Shown piece by piece: positions 45,831 to 53,865 of a DNA stretch of 64,000 nt. The position numbers and the translations under genes were made by a program. The notes under the pieces are model-generated. The model searched no databases. It worked only from the letters and a program-made list of their open reading frames with translations, and was not told the origin of the DNA. Positions within the stretch are counted from its first letter, which is position 1, and every line of letters begins with the position of its first letter. The DNA is taken from positions 434,001 to 498,000 of the forward strand of contig NZ_RQGQ01000017.1 of the NCBI RefSeq assembly GCF_004770265.1, read 5' to 3'. This DNA is from Leptospira congkakensis (GTDB taxonomy: Bacteria; Spirochaetota; Leptospiria; Leptospirales; Leptospiraceae).

Positions 45831-46439
45831 TTAAAGTGTTAGTCTAGACTTAATCGCTTTGCCCAAAGTGTATTGGTCGGAATATTCTAAAGTTCCACCA
45901 ATGGTGATTCCATGTGCAATTCTTGTGATTTTGATTTCCATTGGTTTGATCACAGTGGAAAGGTAGGATGCGGTAGCGTCCCCTTCTAATGTTGGGTTCG
46001 TTGCAATCAGAACTTCTTTGATTTCTCCGTCTTCCAAACGTTCCATTAGTTGGCGGATTCGTAGTTGATCCGGACCAATTCCATCTAACGGAGAAATGGC
46101 ACCGTTGAGTACATGATATTTTCCTACATATTCTTTTGTGTTTTCGATAAAGAAAATATCCTCTGGTTGTTCAACAACACATAGAATTCCTTTCTCTCTT
46201 CTGTCGGATAAACAGATAGAACAAACGGCATCTTCTGTTAGACCGCCACACTCGTCGCAAAATCGAAGTTTGGCTTTGGCTTCTTCAATATTGGACAACC
46301 ATGTTTGAAATGTGGAAGGATCCATTCGTAAAATATGAAACCCAATTCTTGTAGCACTTTTTTTTCCGATTCCAGGAAGGCTTGAAAAAGATTGGATTAG
46401 TTTTTGAAATTGCGGATCAGACAGGTGGGAACCCTCCAT
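45831..46439 (-). CDS. recR: Recombination protein RecR
   Basis: Works with RecF (and RecO) at ssDNA gaps. From ATG 46439 the protein has 202 residues. The HhH region is LSSLPGIGKKSATRIGFHIL, the zinc finger is CDECGGLTEDAVCSIC (four Cys), and the Toprim domain has VVEQPEDI and IATNPTLEGDATASYL. The end TLGKAIKSRLTL is typical. The start overlaps the ybaB stop by 23 bases; ATG 46469 is an upstream alternative with ten more residues. It is the last gene of dnaX-ybaB-recR. Confidence 0.94.
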   Translation of the reverse strand: MEGSHLSDPQFQKLIQSFSSLPGIGKKSATRIGFHILRMDPSTFQTWLSNIEEAKAKLRFCDECGGLTEDAVCSICLSDRREKGILCVVEQPEDIFFIENTKEYVGKYHVLNGAISPLDGIGPDQLRIRQLMERLEDGEIKEVLIATNPTLEGDATASYLSTVIKPMEIKITRIAHGITIGGTLEYSDQYTLGKAIKSRLTL

Positions 46440-46788
46440 CCTTTTGCATTTGGTTGAAAACACCTTCAAAGTCGCTAGGGTTGAATCCTAGAACGTTTTT
46501 CATTTCATGAGCCATTGTTTCTTTGGCTTTCCTTTGCACCTCGTTTGTTGCAGAAAGGATCAAATCTTCTAACATCTTTTTATCATCTGCATTGAACATA
46601 ATAGGATTTATGTTGAGATTAGTTAGAATTCCGTCAGCAGTTGCTGTTACCTCTACCATTCCTGCTCCTGCCGAAGCAGTGACTCGAATTCCAGAGAGGC
46701 GTTTGGAAAGTTCTTCCTGTTTTTCTTTGATGTTACCGAGTTGCGAGAATGCTTCTCGCATTTGTTTCATTTGATCAAAAATTCCCAT
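46417..46788 (-). CDS. YbaB/EbfC nucleoid-associated protein
   Basis: A 123-residue DNA-binding dimer. The N-terminal helix has QMKQMREAFSQLGNIKEKQEELSKRLSGIRV, then the central strand-rich part VEVTATADGILTNLNINP, then helices with EVQRKAKETMAHEMKNVLG. YbaB proteins bend DNA and affect recombination and transcription. The gene order dnaX-ybaB-recR is kept in very many bacteria. It lies 14 bases after dnaX and overlaps recR. Confidence 0.92.
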   Translation of the reverse strand: MGIFDQMKQMREAFSQLGNIKEKQEELSKRLSGIRVTASAGAGMVEVTATADGILTNLNINPIMFNADDKKMLEDLILSATNEVQRKAKETMAHEMKNVLGFNPSDFEGVFNQMQKDGGFPPV

Positions 46789-46802
46789 GGTACCTTTTGG
46801 AC

Positions 46803-48311
46803 TTATAAATTCTTAAATTGGTTGGGGTCAACTTCCATTCCCGAGAATTTTTCTTTCAAAAGTTTTTCCATATCTTCTGGGCTGGATTGTGTTGTCGCGG
46901 CTGGTTTCGGAGGATTTGGTTTTGGTTCAGACGTTTGTTTTATTTCTACATCCAAATTTGGTTTCGGCTGCGAAGGTTGTTTAATTTCCGGTTCTCGATT
47001 TTCTACTGGTTTTTCCGGAATGGTTTTTGTTGGTTCTGGTTGTGTGTTCGTTACAGTATCTTGTTTTTGTGTAGCAGTAGTAGTTGCGGTAGCCGCTTTT
47101 TTGGGAGTCTCTAAATTGTCAGGGATATGAGAGATATCACCTTGGACGAGTTTGGTGAGTTCCGAAATTTTTGCGAGTAGTCCTGATATACTTGGTTTTT
47201 CTCGATCTAAGATCAACTTACGAAACTGAATTTCTAAATAAACTTTCATTTCGTAAGAACTGCGAAGTTTCATCAAATTCAATTTTTCATGTACGGAAAA
47301 AATACGTTCTGCAAGTAAAACTAAAACTTCACGATCAAGTTCCCTGTAGTTTTGTTTTAATTTTTGTAAATCCTCTTGAGGGATGTTAATTGATTCTCTA
47401 TCTGCTAAATTGTCTTTGATGAGAAGGAGAGAATTCAAAAATTCGATAAAATCCCAAACAAACTTACCAAGATCAATTCCTGCTTGGAAAAGATTTTCGA
47501 GAGTTTCAAAAATCTGTGCACTTTGCGAAGAATCTAGAATTTGATTTAAAAAATCGGTAAAGGTATCAATTCCATGATACCCAATCATTTTTCTAAGCTT
47601 GACGCCTGTTAGGTTTCCATCTGTAAAAATAACAGCTTGTTCCATAAAGGAAAGTGTGTCGCGAACGGAACCATCACCTTTTTTTGCAATCCAGAACAAT
47701 CCTTCTGAATCGTATTTCAAATTCTCTTTTTCACAAAGAGTTTCGATGTAATTTTGTAAAACAGTAACAGGCACTTTTCTAAAATGAAAGTCTTGGCAAC
47801 GAGATAGAATTGTTTCTGGAATTTTATGATATTCGGTAGTAGCTAAAATAAAAACAACATGGGCTGGCGGTTCTTCTAAGGTTTTGAGGAGAGCATTAAA
47901 AGCAGCTCCACTCAGCATATGCACCTCATCCAAAATATAAACTCGATACTTTCCACCCATTGCATTGAATTTTACGTTTTCACGTAACTCGCGGATATTA
48001 TCCACACCACTGTTGGAAGCAGCATCGATTTCAAATACGTCATTCGAATTTCCTTTTGTGATTTCTAAACAAGAAGTACATTCGTTACAAGGTTCTACTC
48101 CATCTGGTCTCTCGCAGTTCAGACGTTTTGCCAAAATTCTTGCAATGGTGGTTTTACCAACACCTCGAGGGCCTATGAAAATATAAGCATGGCCAATCTT
48201 TTTTGATTTAAATGCATTTTGTAAGGAACCAACAGCAAGGTCTTGGTAAATGACGTCGCGAAAGAATTGGGGTCTGTATTTTCGAAAGAGTACTTGGTGG
48301 TTTTCGCTCAT
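46803..48311 (-). CDS. dnaX: DNA polymerase III tau/gamma subunit
   Basis: Clamp-loader ATPase, 502 residues. It has [14 protein letters not shown], Walker [22 protein letters not shown] near 47-67, a zinc-binding set (CNECTSC), Walker [12 protein letters not shown] and sensor 1 [16 protein letters not shown]. The last 100 residues form a Pro/Lys/Thr-rich tail ([14 protein letters not shown] and similar) and end DPNQFKNL. The A6G run in the tail (codons AAA AAA GCG) is not placed as in the E. coli frameshift site, so I annotate only the full-length product. Confidence 0.95.
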   Translation of the reverse strand: MSENHQVLFRKYRPQFFRDVIYQDLAVGSLQNAFKSKKIGHAYIFIGPRGVGKTTIARILAKRLNCERPDGVEPCNECTSCLEITKGNSNDVFEIDAASNSGVDNIRELRENVKFNAMGGKYRVYILDEVHMLSGAAFNALLKTLEEPPAHVVFILATTEYHKIPETILSRCQDFHFRKVPVTVLQNYIETLCEKENLKYDSEGLFWIAKKGDGSVRDTLSFMEQAVIFTDGNLTGVKLRKMIGYHGIDTFTDFLNQILDSSQSAQIFETLENLFQAGIDLGKFVWDFIEFLNSLLLIKDNLADRESINIPQEDLQKLKQNYRELDREVLVLLAERIFSVHEKLNLMKLRSSYEMKVYLEIQFRKLILDREKPSISGLLAKISELTKLVQGDISHIPDNLETPKKAATATTTATQKQDTVTNTQPEPTKTIPEKPVENREPEIKQPSQPKPNLDVEIKQTSEPKPNPPKPAATTQSSPEDMEKLLKEKFSGMEVDPNQFKNL

Positions 48312-48539
48312 GTAAGTTCGTTTCTCGGGGGGCTATGAAATGAAAAATTTGTGAATCACTTTGATCTTGGAAGTTCGTATGGTGGAGGCAATGAAATATT
48401 TATCAAGGTGATGGATATTTTTTTCTGAAACTGGGAAACAGAATGTAAAGTCCAGTGTTAGGATTTGGAGAGATTTCCAATGAGTTCAATTCAGAGTGGA
48501 GATTGAACTAAGGATTGGAAAGGAAGTTGGTGTATAACC
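48312..48539. other. Gap between tRNA-Ser(GGA) and dnaX
   Basis: A 228-base region on the route from tRNA-Ser to dnaX. It contains an 8-bp inverted repeat (AGTTCAAT at 48483-48490 with ATTGAACT at 48502-48509) but no T run, so I see no clear terminator and read-through from the tRNA array into dnaX is possible. In Bacillus the SRP RNA sits here; I see no SRP core motif in this stretch. Confidence 0.4.
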
Positions 48540-48626
<87 letters not shown>

Positions 48627-48671
48627 AATGGTTTCTACTGGCTTCCATAAAAAGAAACGGTCGTTAGAATT

Positions 48672-49112
48672 CTACCTTTTCTCTTTGAAAAAACTCAGAA
48701 ATTCAAATTTTATGTGGGATCTTGGAATGAGTGTACACTTGGGAAAGTGATTTAGTAAATAAATGGATTCTGTTGTGTAGGAAGAAATTCCTTCTCCGGG
48801 CTTTGCTTGCACAAAGTAGACTACTTCTGGAACTTTCACTCGTAAAATAGCACCCGCACAAAGTAAACATGGTTCAAGTGCTGTAATCAAAATATGATCT
48901 GTGAGATAACGATCTTCCGTTTGAGAAAGAGCGTTTTCTATCGCGAGGATTTCACTGTGTTTTGTTGGATTTAATGTTTGTTCGACGGAATTAAAAGCCG
49001 AGGATACTAGTTTGCCATCTCTAGTAATGATTTCTGAATAAGAGGGAATTTCGTCAGGATGGTTGGAAACCGCTTCCGAGTATCGTTTTAGAAACGAGTC
49101 GAATGCTTCCAC
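48672..49112 (-). CDS. tadA: tRNA-specific adenosine deaminase TadA
   Basis: Converts A34 of tRNA-Arg(ACG) to inosine. At 146 residues it has the cytidine-deaminase fold zinc motifs: HSE (usual HAE) in TKHSEILAIENALS and PCLLC in ALEPCLLCAGAILR. The N-terminal helix resembles family members (FLKRYSEAV). The C-terminal KxGxxSS region is KPGEGISSY. The start is GTG at 49112, one base after the 3' end of the tRNA-Arg(ACG) gene, its expected substrate; no ribosome site is visible. It is followed by tRNA-Ser(GGA) after 45 bases. Other deaminases are a lesser possibility. Confidence 0.85.
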   Translation of the reverse strand: MEAFDSFLKRYSEAVSNHPDEIPSYSEIITRDGKLVSSAFNSVEQTLNPTKHSEILAIENALSQTEDRYLTDHILITALEPCLLCAGAILRVKVPEVVYFVQAKPGEGISSYTTESIYLLNHFPKCTLIPRSHIKFEFLSFFKEKR

Positions 49113-49113
49113 G

Positions 49114-49187
49114 TGCGCCCAAGAGGATTTGAACCTCTAACCTTCTGATCCGTAGTCAGATACTCTATCCAGTTGAGCTATGGGCGC
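49114..49187 (-). tRNA. tRNA-Arg (anticodon ACG)
   Basis: A 74-base tRNA. Acceptor GCGCCCA pairs with TGGGCGC, anticodon stem TCTGA/TCAGA encloses loop CTACGGA, and the T arm is AGAGG-TTCAAAT-CCTCT. Discriminator A; no CCA is encoded (CGT follows). This is the A34 substrate of TadA, encoded next door. The 5' part (51 bases) overlaps the end of the membrane-protein reading frame. Confidence 0.96.
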
Positions 49188-49568
49188 AATGAATGCTTGA
49201 AGCACTTTTACCCAGTCCAAAAGAACGGGTATCTCTATGGTTTTTTTCAAGCGGATGGAGTAAATCAAAAATCCTGCAATTCCTAGATAAAGTAGTACAG
49301 AAAGTAAGTGGATGGTTGCTGCCAAATAAAGACCAACAAAGGGTAGAGCGGAGACAACTTGTGCGAACAAAAGAACTAGTAAGAACAAACAAGTATTAAC
49401 TGCAGAATACAAACAAACTGTCACAATATCAGGAATTTTTCGTTTCCAAGTGAATACAGGGACCCAAGAAAAATACAGCGGCAATACAGCGAAGATTTTC
49501 GCTGCTTCTTCTGTGATGAGATAAGCCTGGAGTTTTTGTAATTTGTCTTTGATCTGAGTGGTATTCAT
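49137..49568 (-). CDS. Small membrane protein whose frame ends inside tRNA-Arg
   Basis: A 143-residue predicted inner-membrane protein that I do not recognise. It has about four hydrophobic segments (KIFAVLPLYFSWVPVF, TVCLYSAVNTCLFLLVLLFAQVVSALPFVGLYLAA, HLLSVLLYLGIAGFLIYSI). The ATG at 49568 lies 11 bases after tRNA-Ser(GCU) with no ribosome site. The frame has no stop before tRNA-Arg and runs 16 codons into it, with TAG at 49139-49137. The upstream open frame to 49652 is inside the tRNA-Ser and not used. It may be a real gene fused by deletion onto the tRNA, or a short-lived frame. Confidence 0.62.
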   Translation of the reverse strand: MNTTQIKDKLQKLQAYLITEEAAKIFAVLPLYFSWVPVFTWKRKIPDIVTVCLYSAVNTCLFLLVLLFAQVVSALPFVGLYLAATIHLLSVLLYLGIAGFLIYSIRLKKTIEIPVLLDWVKVLQAFIAPIAQLDRVSDYGSEG

Positions 49569-49578
49569 GACGGTTACA

Positions 49579-49666
<88 letters not shown>

Positions 49667-49673
49667 AGCGACT

Positions 49674-49757
<84 letters not shown>

Positions 49758-49769
49758 AAGAGTACCTAT

Positions 49770-49799
49770 CCGTTATGGTAAATGCGAGTGCAGTGTCAA
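49770..49799 (-). promoter_or_regulatory. Putative promoter of the tRNA/tadA array
   Basis: On the minus strand a perfect TTGACA (49799-49794) is followed after 18 bases by TAACGG (49775-49770), a poor -10. Initiation would be near 49763, just before tRNA-Ser(UGA). It lies in the 70-base gap to the divergent methyltransferase gene. Confidence 0.45.
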
Positions 49800-49827
49800 A
49801 TGAATATTCAATGAATGGTTCTAGAGA

Positions 49828-50943
49828 ATGGAAAAGTTGCGTATAAAACTAGAAAAGTGGGTGAATGGTGGCTTTTGTATAGCGCATCATGAGGGACATG
49901 CTGTCTTTGTTGAGGGTGGAATTCCAGGTGAACTTGTAGACATAAGTCTTTATAAAACCGGAAACAAAGAATGGTTTGGATCAGTTTCTGAAGTGATTGA
50001 GCCAAACGAATCAAGAATCCCCTCAGATTGTTCCGTTTTTATGGAATGTGGTGGCTGTAGTTACCGCCATATTTCCTACCGAGACGAAATCAAAATCAAA
50101 ACATCACTTTTGGAAGGAATGTTCCCGCAGTGGAAATCTAAAATACAAGTCATCACTGGGCCAGAAAACGAATACCGAAACAATGTACAATGGCAATCCA
50201 ATGGAAAAGAAATTGGCTATTTTGCAAAAAATAGCCATCGGGTTGTGAACGAATCTCAATCTGTTTGTAAAACTGTCGATAAACGATTGTTATGGGATTT
50301 GGTTCCACCAGGAATTAAAAAATCTGTATCCAAACAGAAATCCATCCAACTTAGGCTTTCTTCAAAGTCGGTTGTGAATTATGAAAGAGACCAAACAGAA
50401 ATTAATGTTTTTAACACAAAACTAAAAGTTCCCGAACGAGGTTTCTTTCAAATTAACAGATTTCTTTTGGAACCTTGGCTTGAAAAAATCAAATCTCTAT
50501 TGCCGGACTCGGCTAATATTCTAGAACTATTCTGTGGTTGTGGAACGATAGGAATTTCAATACGAGAAAAAATTGAATCTTTGTATGGAATTGAATCACA
50601 CGAAAAAAGCATTCGTTATGCAAAGGAAAATGCCAAAACCAACAGTGCTTTGATGTTTGAATATGAAGTCAGTGATTTGTATCAAAAACACTTACCGAAA
50701 CATACTGCAAAATTTCCCATTTGGATTGTTAATCCACCGAGAGCCGGCCTAACAGAGGGAATCATAGAATCTGCTTCTATGTTTTCTCCGAAACAAATTG
50801 TATATTCTAGCTGCAACCCGAGTACTTTGAAAAGGGATATTACAAGATTAGAAAAGATAGGATACCGAATGCAGTATATGGGTTTGTTTGATTTTTTTCC
50901 AAGAACCCAACATTATGAAGTACTAGTGAGTTTAAAAAAATAA
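49828..50943 (+). CDS. 5-methyluridine RNA methyltransferase (TrmA/RlmD family)
   Basis: A 371-residue SAM-dependent m5U methyltransferase. A TRAM-like N-terminal beta domain is followed by the iron-sulfur cysteines in MECGGCSYRHISY (about 72-84), the SAM motif ILELFCGCGTIGIS near 231-244, IVNPPRAGL near 305-313 and the catalytic/base Cys region YSSCNPSTLKRD. Substrate (tRNA U54 or 23S rRNA) cannot be decided; the Fe-S cluster favours RlmD/RlmC-like. It is divergent from the tRNA array, with 70 bases between them. Confidence 0.88.
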   Translation: MEKLRIKLEKWVNGGFCIAHHEGHAVFVEGGIPGELVDISLYKTGNKEWFGSVSEVIEPNESRIPSDCSVFMECGGCSYRHISYRDEIKIKTSLLEGMFPQWKSKIQVITGPENEYRNNVQWQSNGKEIGYFAKNSHRVVNESQSVCKTVDKRLLWDLVPPGIKKSVSKQKSIQLRLSSKSVVNYERDQTEINVFNTKLKVPERGFFQINRFLLEPWLEKIKSLLPDSANILELFCGCGTIGISIREKIESLYGIESHEKSIRYAKENAKTNSALMFEYEVSDLYQKHLPKHTAKFPIWIVNPPRAGLTEGIIESASMFSPKQIVYSSCNPSTLKRDITRLEKIGYRMQYMGLFDFFPRTQHYEVLVSLKK

Positions 50944-50952
50944 AAAATTACA

Positions 50953-50979
50953 CAACTCACAAACAAAATTTGTGAGTTG
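50953..50979 (-). terminator. Terminator of the DUF2892 gene (possibly bidirectional)
   Basis: An 11-bp stem (50953-50963 with 50969-50979, core AACTCACAAA) with loop CAAAA. On the minus strand a T-rich tract (TAATTTTTTATTTTTT) follows, so it serves the gene at 51000-51206; on the plus strand the T tract is absent. A further 12-base palindrome CCTAAATTTAGG lies at 50988-50999. Confidence 0.7.
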
Positions 50980-50999
50980 GTTCTCTACCTAAATTTAGG

Positions 51000-51206
51000 T
51001 TATTTTTCCTTTGTTGTGATTTTAAAAGGAAGGTAAGCCGGACAGAATCCAATAGCAGAAGTTGCAATCATCACAAGACCGATCACAAAAAGAACAATTG
51101 CTGTTGTTCCTTCCACGACTCCGCCTAAATACAAACCACCTAATACCAATCCAACGACCACACGAATGATTCGGTCATAAAGACCCATATTTTGAAACAT
51201 ATCCAT
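51000..51206 (-). CDS. DUF2892 small membrane protein
   Basis: A 68-residue protein matching DUF2892 (YgaP-type transmembrane domain). Residues about 12-32 and 35-58 form two membrane helices, and NMGLYDRIIRVVVGLVLGG and FCPAYLPF are typical. Its function is unknown; family members are often next to sulfur-transfer genes, though none is here. It is a single gene on the minus strand, with a good ribosome site (AAGGAG, 51210-51215) before the ATG. Confidence 0.88.
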   Translation of the reverse strand: MDMFQNMGLYDRIIRVVVGLVLGGLYLGGVVEGTTAIVLFVIGLVMIATSAIGFCPAYLPFKITTKEK

Positions 51207-51248
51207 TCTCCTTAAAGTAGATTGGACGAAAAATTTCCTTTAGATTTT

Positions 51249-52127
51249 TTATTTATTTTTTTCTAACCATTCTAAAATCAACTTAGTCACTTCTTCTCTT
51301 TTTTCCCAATGGAGAAAATGACCGGCGTGATCAAATCCAATTTTTCGAAATCCACATGGAAAATCTGTTTCATCTAATAGATGTTCAAATAAGTTTTTAT
51401 GAAAACAACCATCGTTCAAACCATATAAAATCTGAGTGGGGACAGTGATTTTTGAATCTAAAATTCCGAGTATACTTTCTCTTCCTGATTCGGTGAATAA
51501 GTCGTTTAAATTGCGGTAATAAGCAAGAGCAGAGGAAAGAATTCCAGGATTTTGAAAATTGGATTTAATCTCTGCTAAATGGTCTTGGTTTGGTGAGTAG
51601 CCGGGTGACCAATCTTTCCATAAATAATCCACAAGGGCAAATCCATTCGAACGAATGGTGAGTTCTGCCAAAAAGGGAATTTGGAACAAAACAACATACC
51701 AAGAATGAATAGTCTGTTGGGGTGCCCAAAAAAAGGAATCCTGATAGGTTCGAAGTAAAGGAACACCGAGACTTGTGATGGATTTGATACGATTGGGATA
51801 ATACATTCCGGCCGCATAAGCAATCACAGATCCCCAGTTATGACCAACGAGATGTACTGAGTCCCAACGACGGTCATCCATCCAACCTAAAATATCATCT
51901 ACTAGATCCACCACATGTAATTTATGTGCATGAGAGATGGTTGAAGGTTCATAACCACGCATAACGGGTGCAATGCACTGGAATCCTTTTTTACCAACAG
52001 ATTCCATAATCGGTGCAAAGGTTTTATGATTATCGGGAAACCCATGAAGGAAAAGAACAGGTTCTCCTGAACCCGTTTCTAAAGTGGTAAATATAGTGGA
52101 TGAATTTCTAATTTCCGAGTGATGCAT
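51249..52127 (-). CDS. Alpha/beta hydrolase, epoxide-hydrolase/dehalogenase type, Asn at nucleophile position
   Basis: A 292-residue protein with the oxyanion FLHGFPDNHKTF and the nucleophile elbow VGHNWGSVIAYAAG. In this family the elbow is normally GHDWGG/S with a catalytic Asp; here codon AAC (51837-51839) gives Asn97. The late FDHAGHFLHWEK supplies the His. Catalysis by the usual ester mechanism is therefore doubtful unless Asn is deamidated. There is no signal peptide. It overlaps the esterase gene by 20 bases as the last member of a four-gene operon. Confidence 0.85.
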   Translation of the reverse strand: MHHSEIRNSSTIFTTLETGSGEPVLFLHGFPDNHKTFAPIMESVGKKGFQCIAPVMRGYEPSTISHAHKLHVVDLVDDILGWMDDRRWDSVHLVGHNWGSVIAYAAGMYYPNRIKSITSLGVPLLRTYQDSFFWAPQQTIHSWYVVLFQIPFLAELTIRSNGFALVDYLWKDWSPGYSPNQDHLAEIKSNFQNPGILSSALAYYRNLNDLFTESGRESILGILDSKITVPTQILYGLNDGCFHKNLFEHLLDETDFPCGFRKIGFDHAGHFLHWEKREEVTKLILEWLEKNK

Positions 52128-53121
52128 TGATTACCAACTTTTCTTTTTTATAAGTAGCTCTAAAGAATTGTAACACAATCTCTCTTGTATCCAAGTCCTT
52201 ACTTAAGTATCCATATTGTTTTTCATTTTGGTAATAAAATCCGTTTGGCCAAATATGCCCACCACCAGGGATCAAATATCCTTCTACAATTTGGTCGGAC
52301 AAACAATCGGTGAATTTAGTGTATTGGATGTCTCTTTTCCAAAATTTGTTTAGATGTCTTTTTTTAGATTTTGATTCTTCTTTGCAGGAAAAACTAGAAG
52401 TCCAATATTCTAAGGATTCTAAATACGAAATCACATCCCCTGCGGGGATTCTATGTGCATTGGGGCTCGGATCAGAAGGGATGGAAACAGTCCCTCCTTT
52501 ATAAGGAACTACATCATCCGAAGTTCCCATAATGAATCCGATCGATTTTTGTGGAGGTGGACTACAAATATCTTTTAAACCTTTAGAAGTAACCGCTGCA
52601 ATTGAATATCCAGAGCTAAATAAATCCTCAGCTTCGCATAACAACCTTTGGGTCATAAATCCACCGTTGGAAATTCCCACTGCATGGATTCGATTGTAAT
52701 CAATGGGAATTTCTTTATCGATAAAACGAACCATATCTCGAAAGAATTGTACATCGTTTGTATTTCGTTTATCGGTAAGGGAATGAGGAATTTTTCGGCC
52801 ATCGTTCCAACGATTCGAATATCCATCAGGATAAACTGCGATGAATCCATATTCTTCGGCTTTTTCTGACATTCGAGAAAGATAAATCATCCCTTCCCCA
52901 CTGCCACCACCACCATGTAAAATAAAAATCAAAGGCAATCGTCCACCTCCAATTTGTTTTGGCACATAGTAACGAAATGTACGGATGACCCCATCGGAAG
53001 AAATTGATTCCAGTTTGTGTTCTTTCACAAGAACAATGGAAGGAAGGGATTTACAAAAAAAAGAAAAGGAAATCATTACAAGTGCTAGATATAGTTTTTG
53101 ATTTAAAAAAATCGAATTCAT
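52108..53121 (-). CDS. Esterase lipoprotein (PHB-depolymerase/LpqC type)
   Basis: A 337-residue predicted lipoprotein. The signal MNSIFLNQKLYLALVMISFSFFC ends in lipobox FSFFC (Cys23). The esterase core has FILHGGGGSGEGM, AVYPDGYSNRW, and the serine-nucleophile motif VGISNGGFM near 155-163; DDVVPYKGG and GGGHIWP supply the Asp and His. Such enzymes cleave esters of polyhydroxyalkanoates or ferulate; the substrate here is not known. It overlaps WbuC by four bases (ATGA) and the hydrolase downstream by 20. Confidence 0.87.
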   Translation of the reverse strand: MNSIFLNQKLYLALVMISFSFFCKSLPSIVLVKEHKLESISSDGVIRTFRYYVPKQIGGGRLPLIFILHGGGGSGEGMIYLSRMSEKAEEYGFIAVYPDGYSNRWNDGRKIPHSLTDKRNTNDVQFFRDMVRFIDKEIPIDYNRIHAVGISNGGFMTQRLLCEAEDLFSSGYSIAAVTSKGLKDICSPPPQKSIGFIMGTSDDVVPYKGGTVSIPSDPSPNAHRIPAGDVISYLESLEYWTSSFSCKEESKSKKRHLNKFWKRDIQYTKFTDCLSDQIVEGYLIPGGGHIWPNGFYYQNEKQYGYLSKDLDTREIVLQFFRATYKKEKLVINASLGN

Positions 53122-53591
53122 ACAAACAGAGATTCAAAAGATTTGATGGTTTCTATTAAATTTGGATCACCCTCAAGCGGGTATTTCGGATGGAATTCTT
53201 TATCTACAGTTGGGTCATAAGGGCCGGACTTTCCTTCAAAACAAACTGCTGTTTCTGACAAACAGACCAGACTATGCCAAACCCCTGGTTTCAAATCGAT
53301 TCCACGTTTGGGACCGTTTGCTGATAGTTTATGTGCTTCCTTTACATCCCCATTTTCATGGAAAATCAAAAATCCAATTTCACCTTCTAGGATGATAAAA
53401 GACTCCGGTTTTGGATCCGACAAATGTCTGTGAGGTGGAATGTAAGTATTTTTAGAAAGAACATTCAGAAACCTTTGGTAAACTTCCTGTTGTTCGTGGA
53501 AATTGTGATTGGTACGTTTTCTTTCGGCGTTTTGGGCTTTTTTGACGAGGGTTCCGATTAAGTCGGAATCAATGAGTTGTATTTCCAGCAA
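53118..53591 (-). CDS. WbuC-like cupin metalloprotein
   Basis: A 157-residue protein of the WbuC cupin family. Metal-binding residues are in YIPPHRHLSDPKPESFIILEGEIGFLIF and the second motif GVWHSLVCLSE. WbuC is named from O-antigen gene clusters, but no other O-antigen gene is next to it; its function is unknown. It overlaps the upstream BFD-like gene by 23 bases and the esterase gene by four, so the cluster is translated as one unit. Confidence 0.86.
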   Translation of the reverse strand: MLEIQLIDSDLIGTLVKKAQNAERKRTNHNFHEQQEVYQRFLNVLSKNTYIPPHRHLSDPKPESFIILEGEIGFLIFHENGDVKEAHKLSANGPKRGIDLKPGVWHSLVCLSETAVCFEGKSGPYDPTVDKEFHPKYPLEGDPNLIETIKSFESLFV

Positions 53592-53760
53592 GTTGACCTT
53601 CCAATTCCTGCTCGATGAAGGCTAACATATCCGGAACACAAGCCGTACAAGTATCAGCCGCTCCCATCTCGCGGGCGACTTCTAGTATAGGGCGATTGGA
53701 TTCTTTGACAACATTTAAGATAGATTCAAAGAAAACTTCTGCACAGTGACACTTGATCAT
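53569..53760 (-). CDS. BFD-like [2Fe-2S] protein
   Basis: A 63-residue protein with the four cysteines of the bacterioferritin-associated-ferredoxin fold: MIKCHC and DTCTACVPDM. In other bacteria such domains pass electrons to iron stores or assemble with metal-dependent enzymes. It is the first gene of the BFD-WbuC-esterase-hydrolase operon. The region upstream (53761-53865) holds a 12-base palindrome CTAGAATTCTAG at 53835-53846. Confidence 0.85.
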   Translation of the reverse strand: MIKCHCAEVFFESILNVVKESNRPILEVAREMGAADTCTACVPDMLAFIEQELEGQLAGNTTH

Positions 53761-53865
53761 GGTTCTGAGAATCAGTCTCTAAGTATTCAAATGGTACGAC
53801 AAGAATTTTTTTTGAGCAGAGTTGAGCAAATTTCCTAGAATTCTAGAAAATCTGCCTAAAATTCT

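Noticed and set aside
47090..47115. An A6G run in dnaX that could be a frameshift site giving a gamma subunit
   Set aside because: The zero frame reads AAA AAA GCG, not the A AAA AAG arrangement, and no stimulatory hairpin or ribosome site is evident; a +1 frame would stop soon after, but that is not enough.
48312..48539. An SRP RNA between tRNA-Ser and dnaX as in Bacillus
   Set aside because: I do not see the conserved SRP domain IV core on either strand in this stretch; a covariance search would be decisive.
50988..50999. CCTAAATTTAGG palindrome as an operator
   Set aside because: It lies just after the DUF2892 stop next to a terminator hairpin; a role in regulation is not supported.
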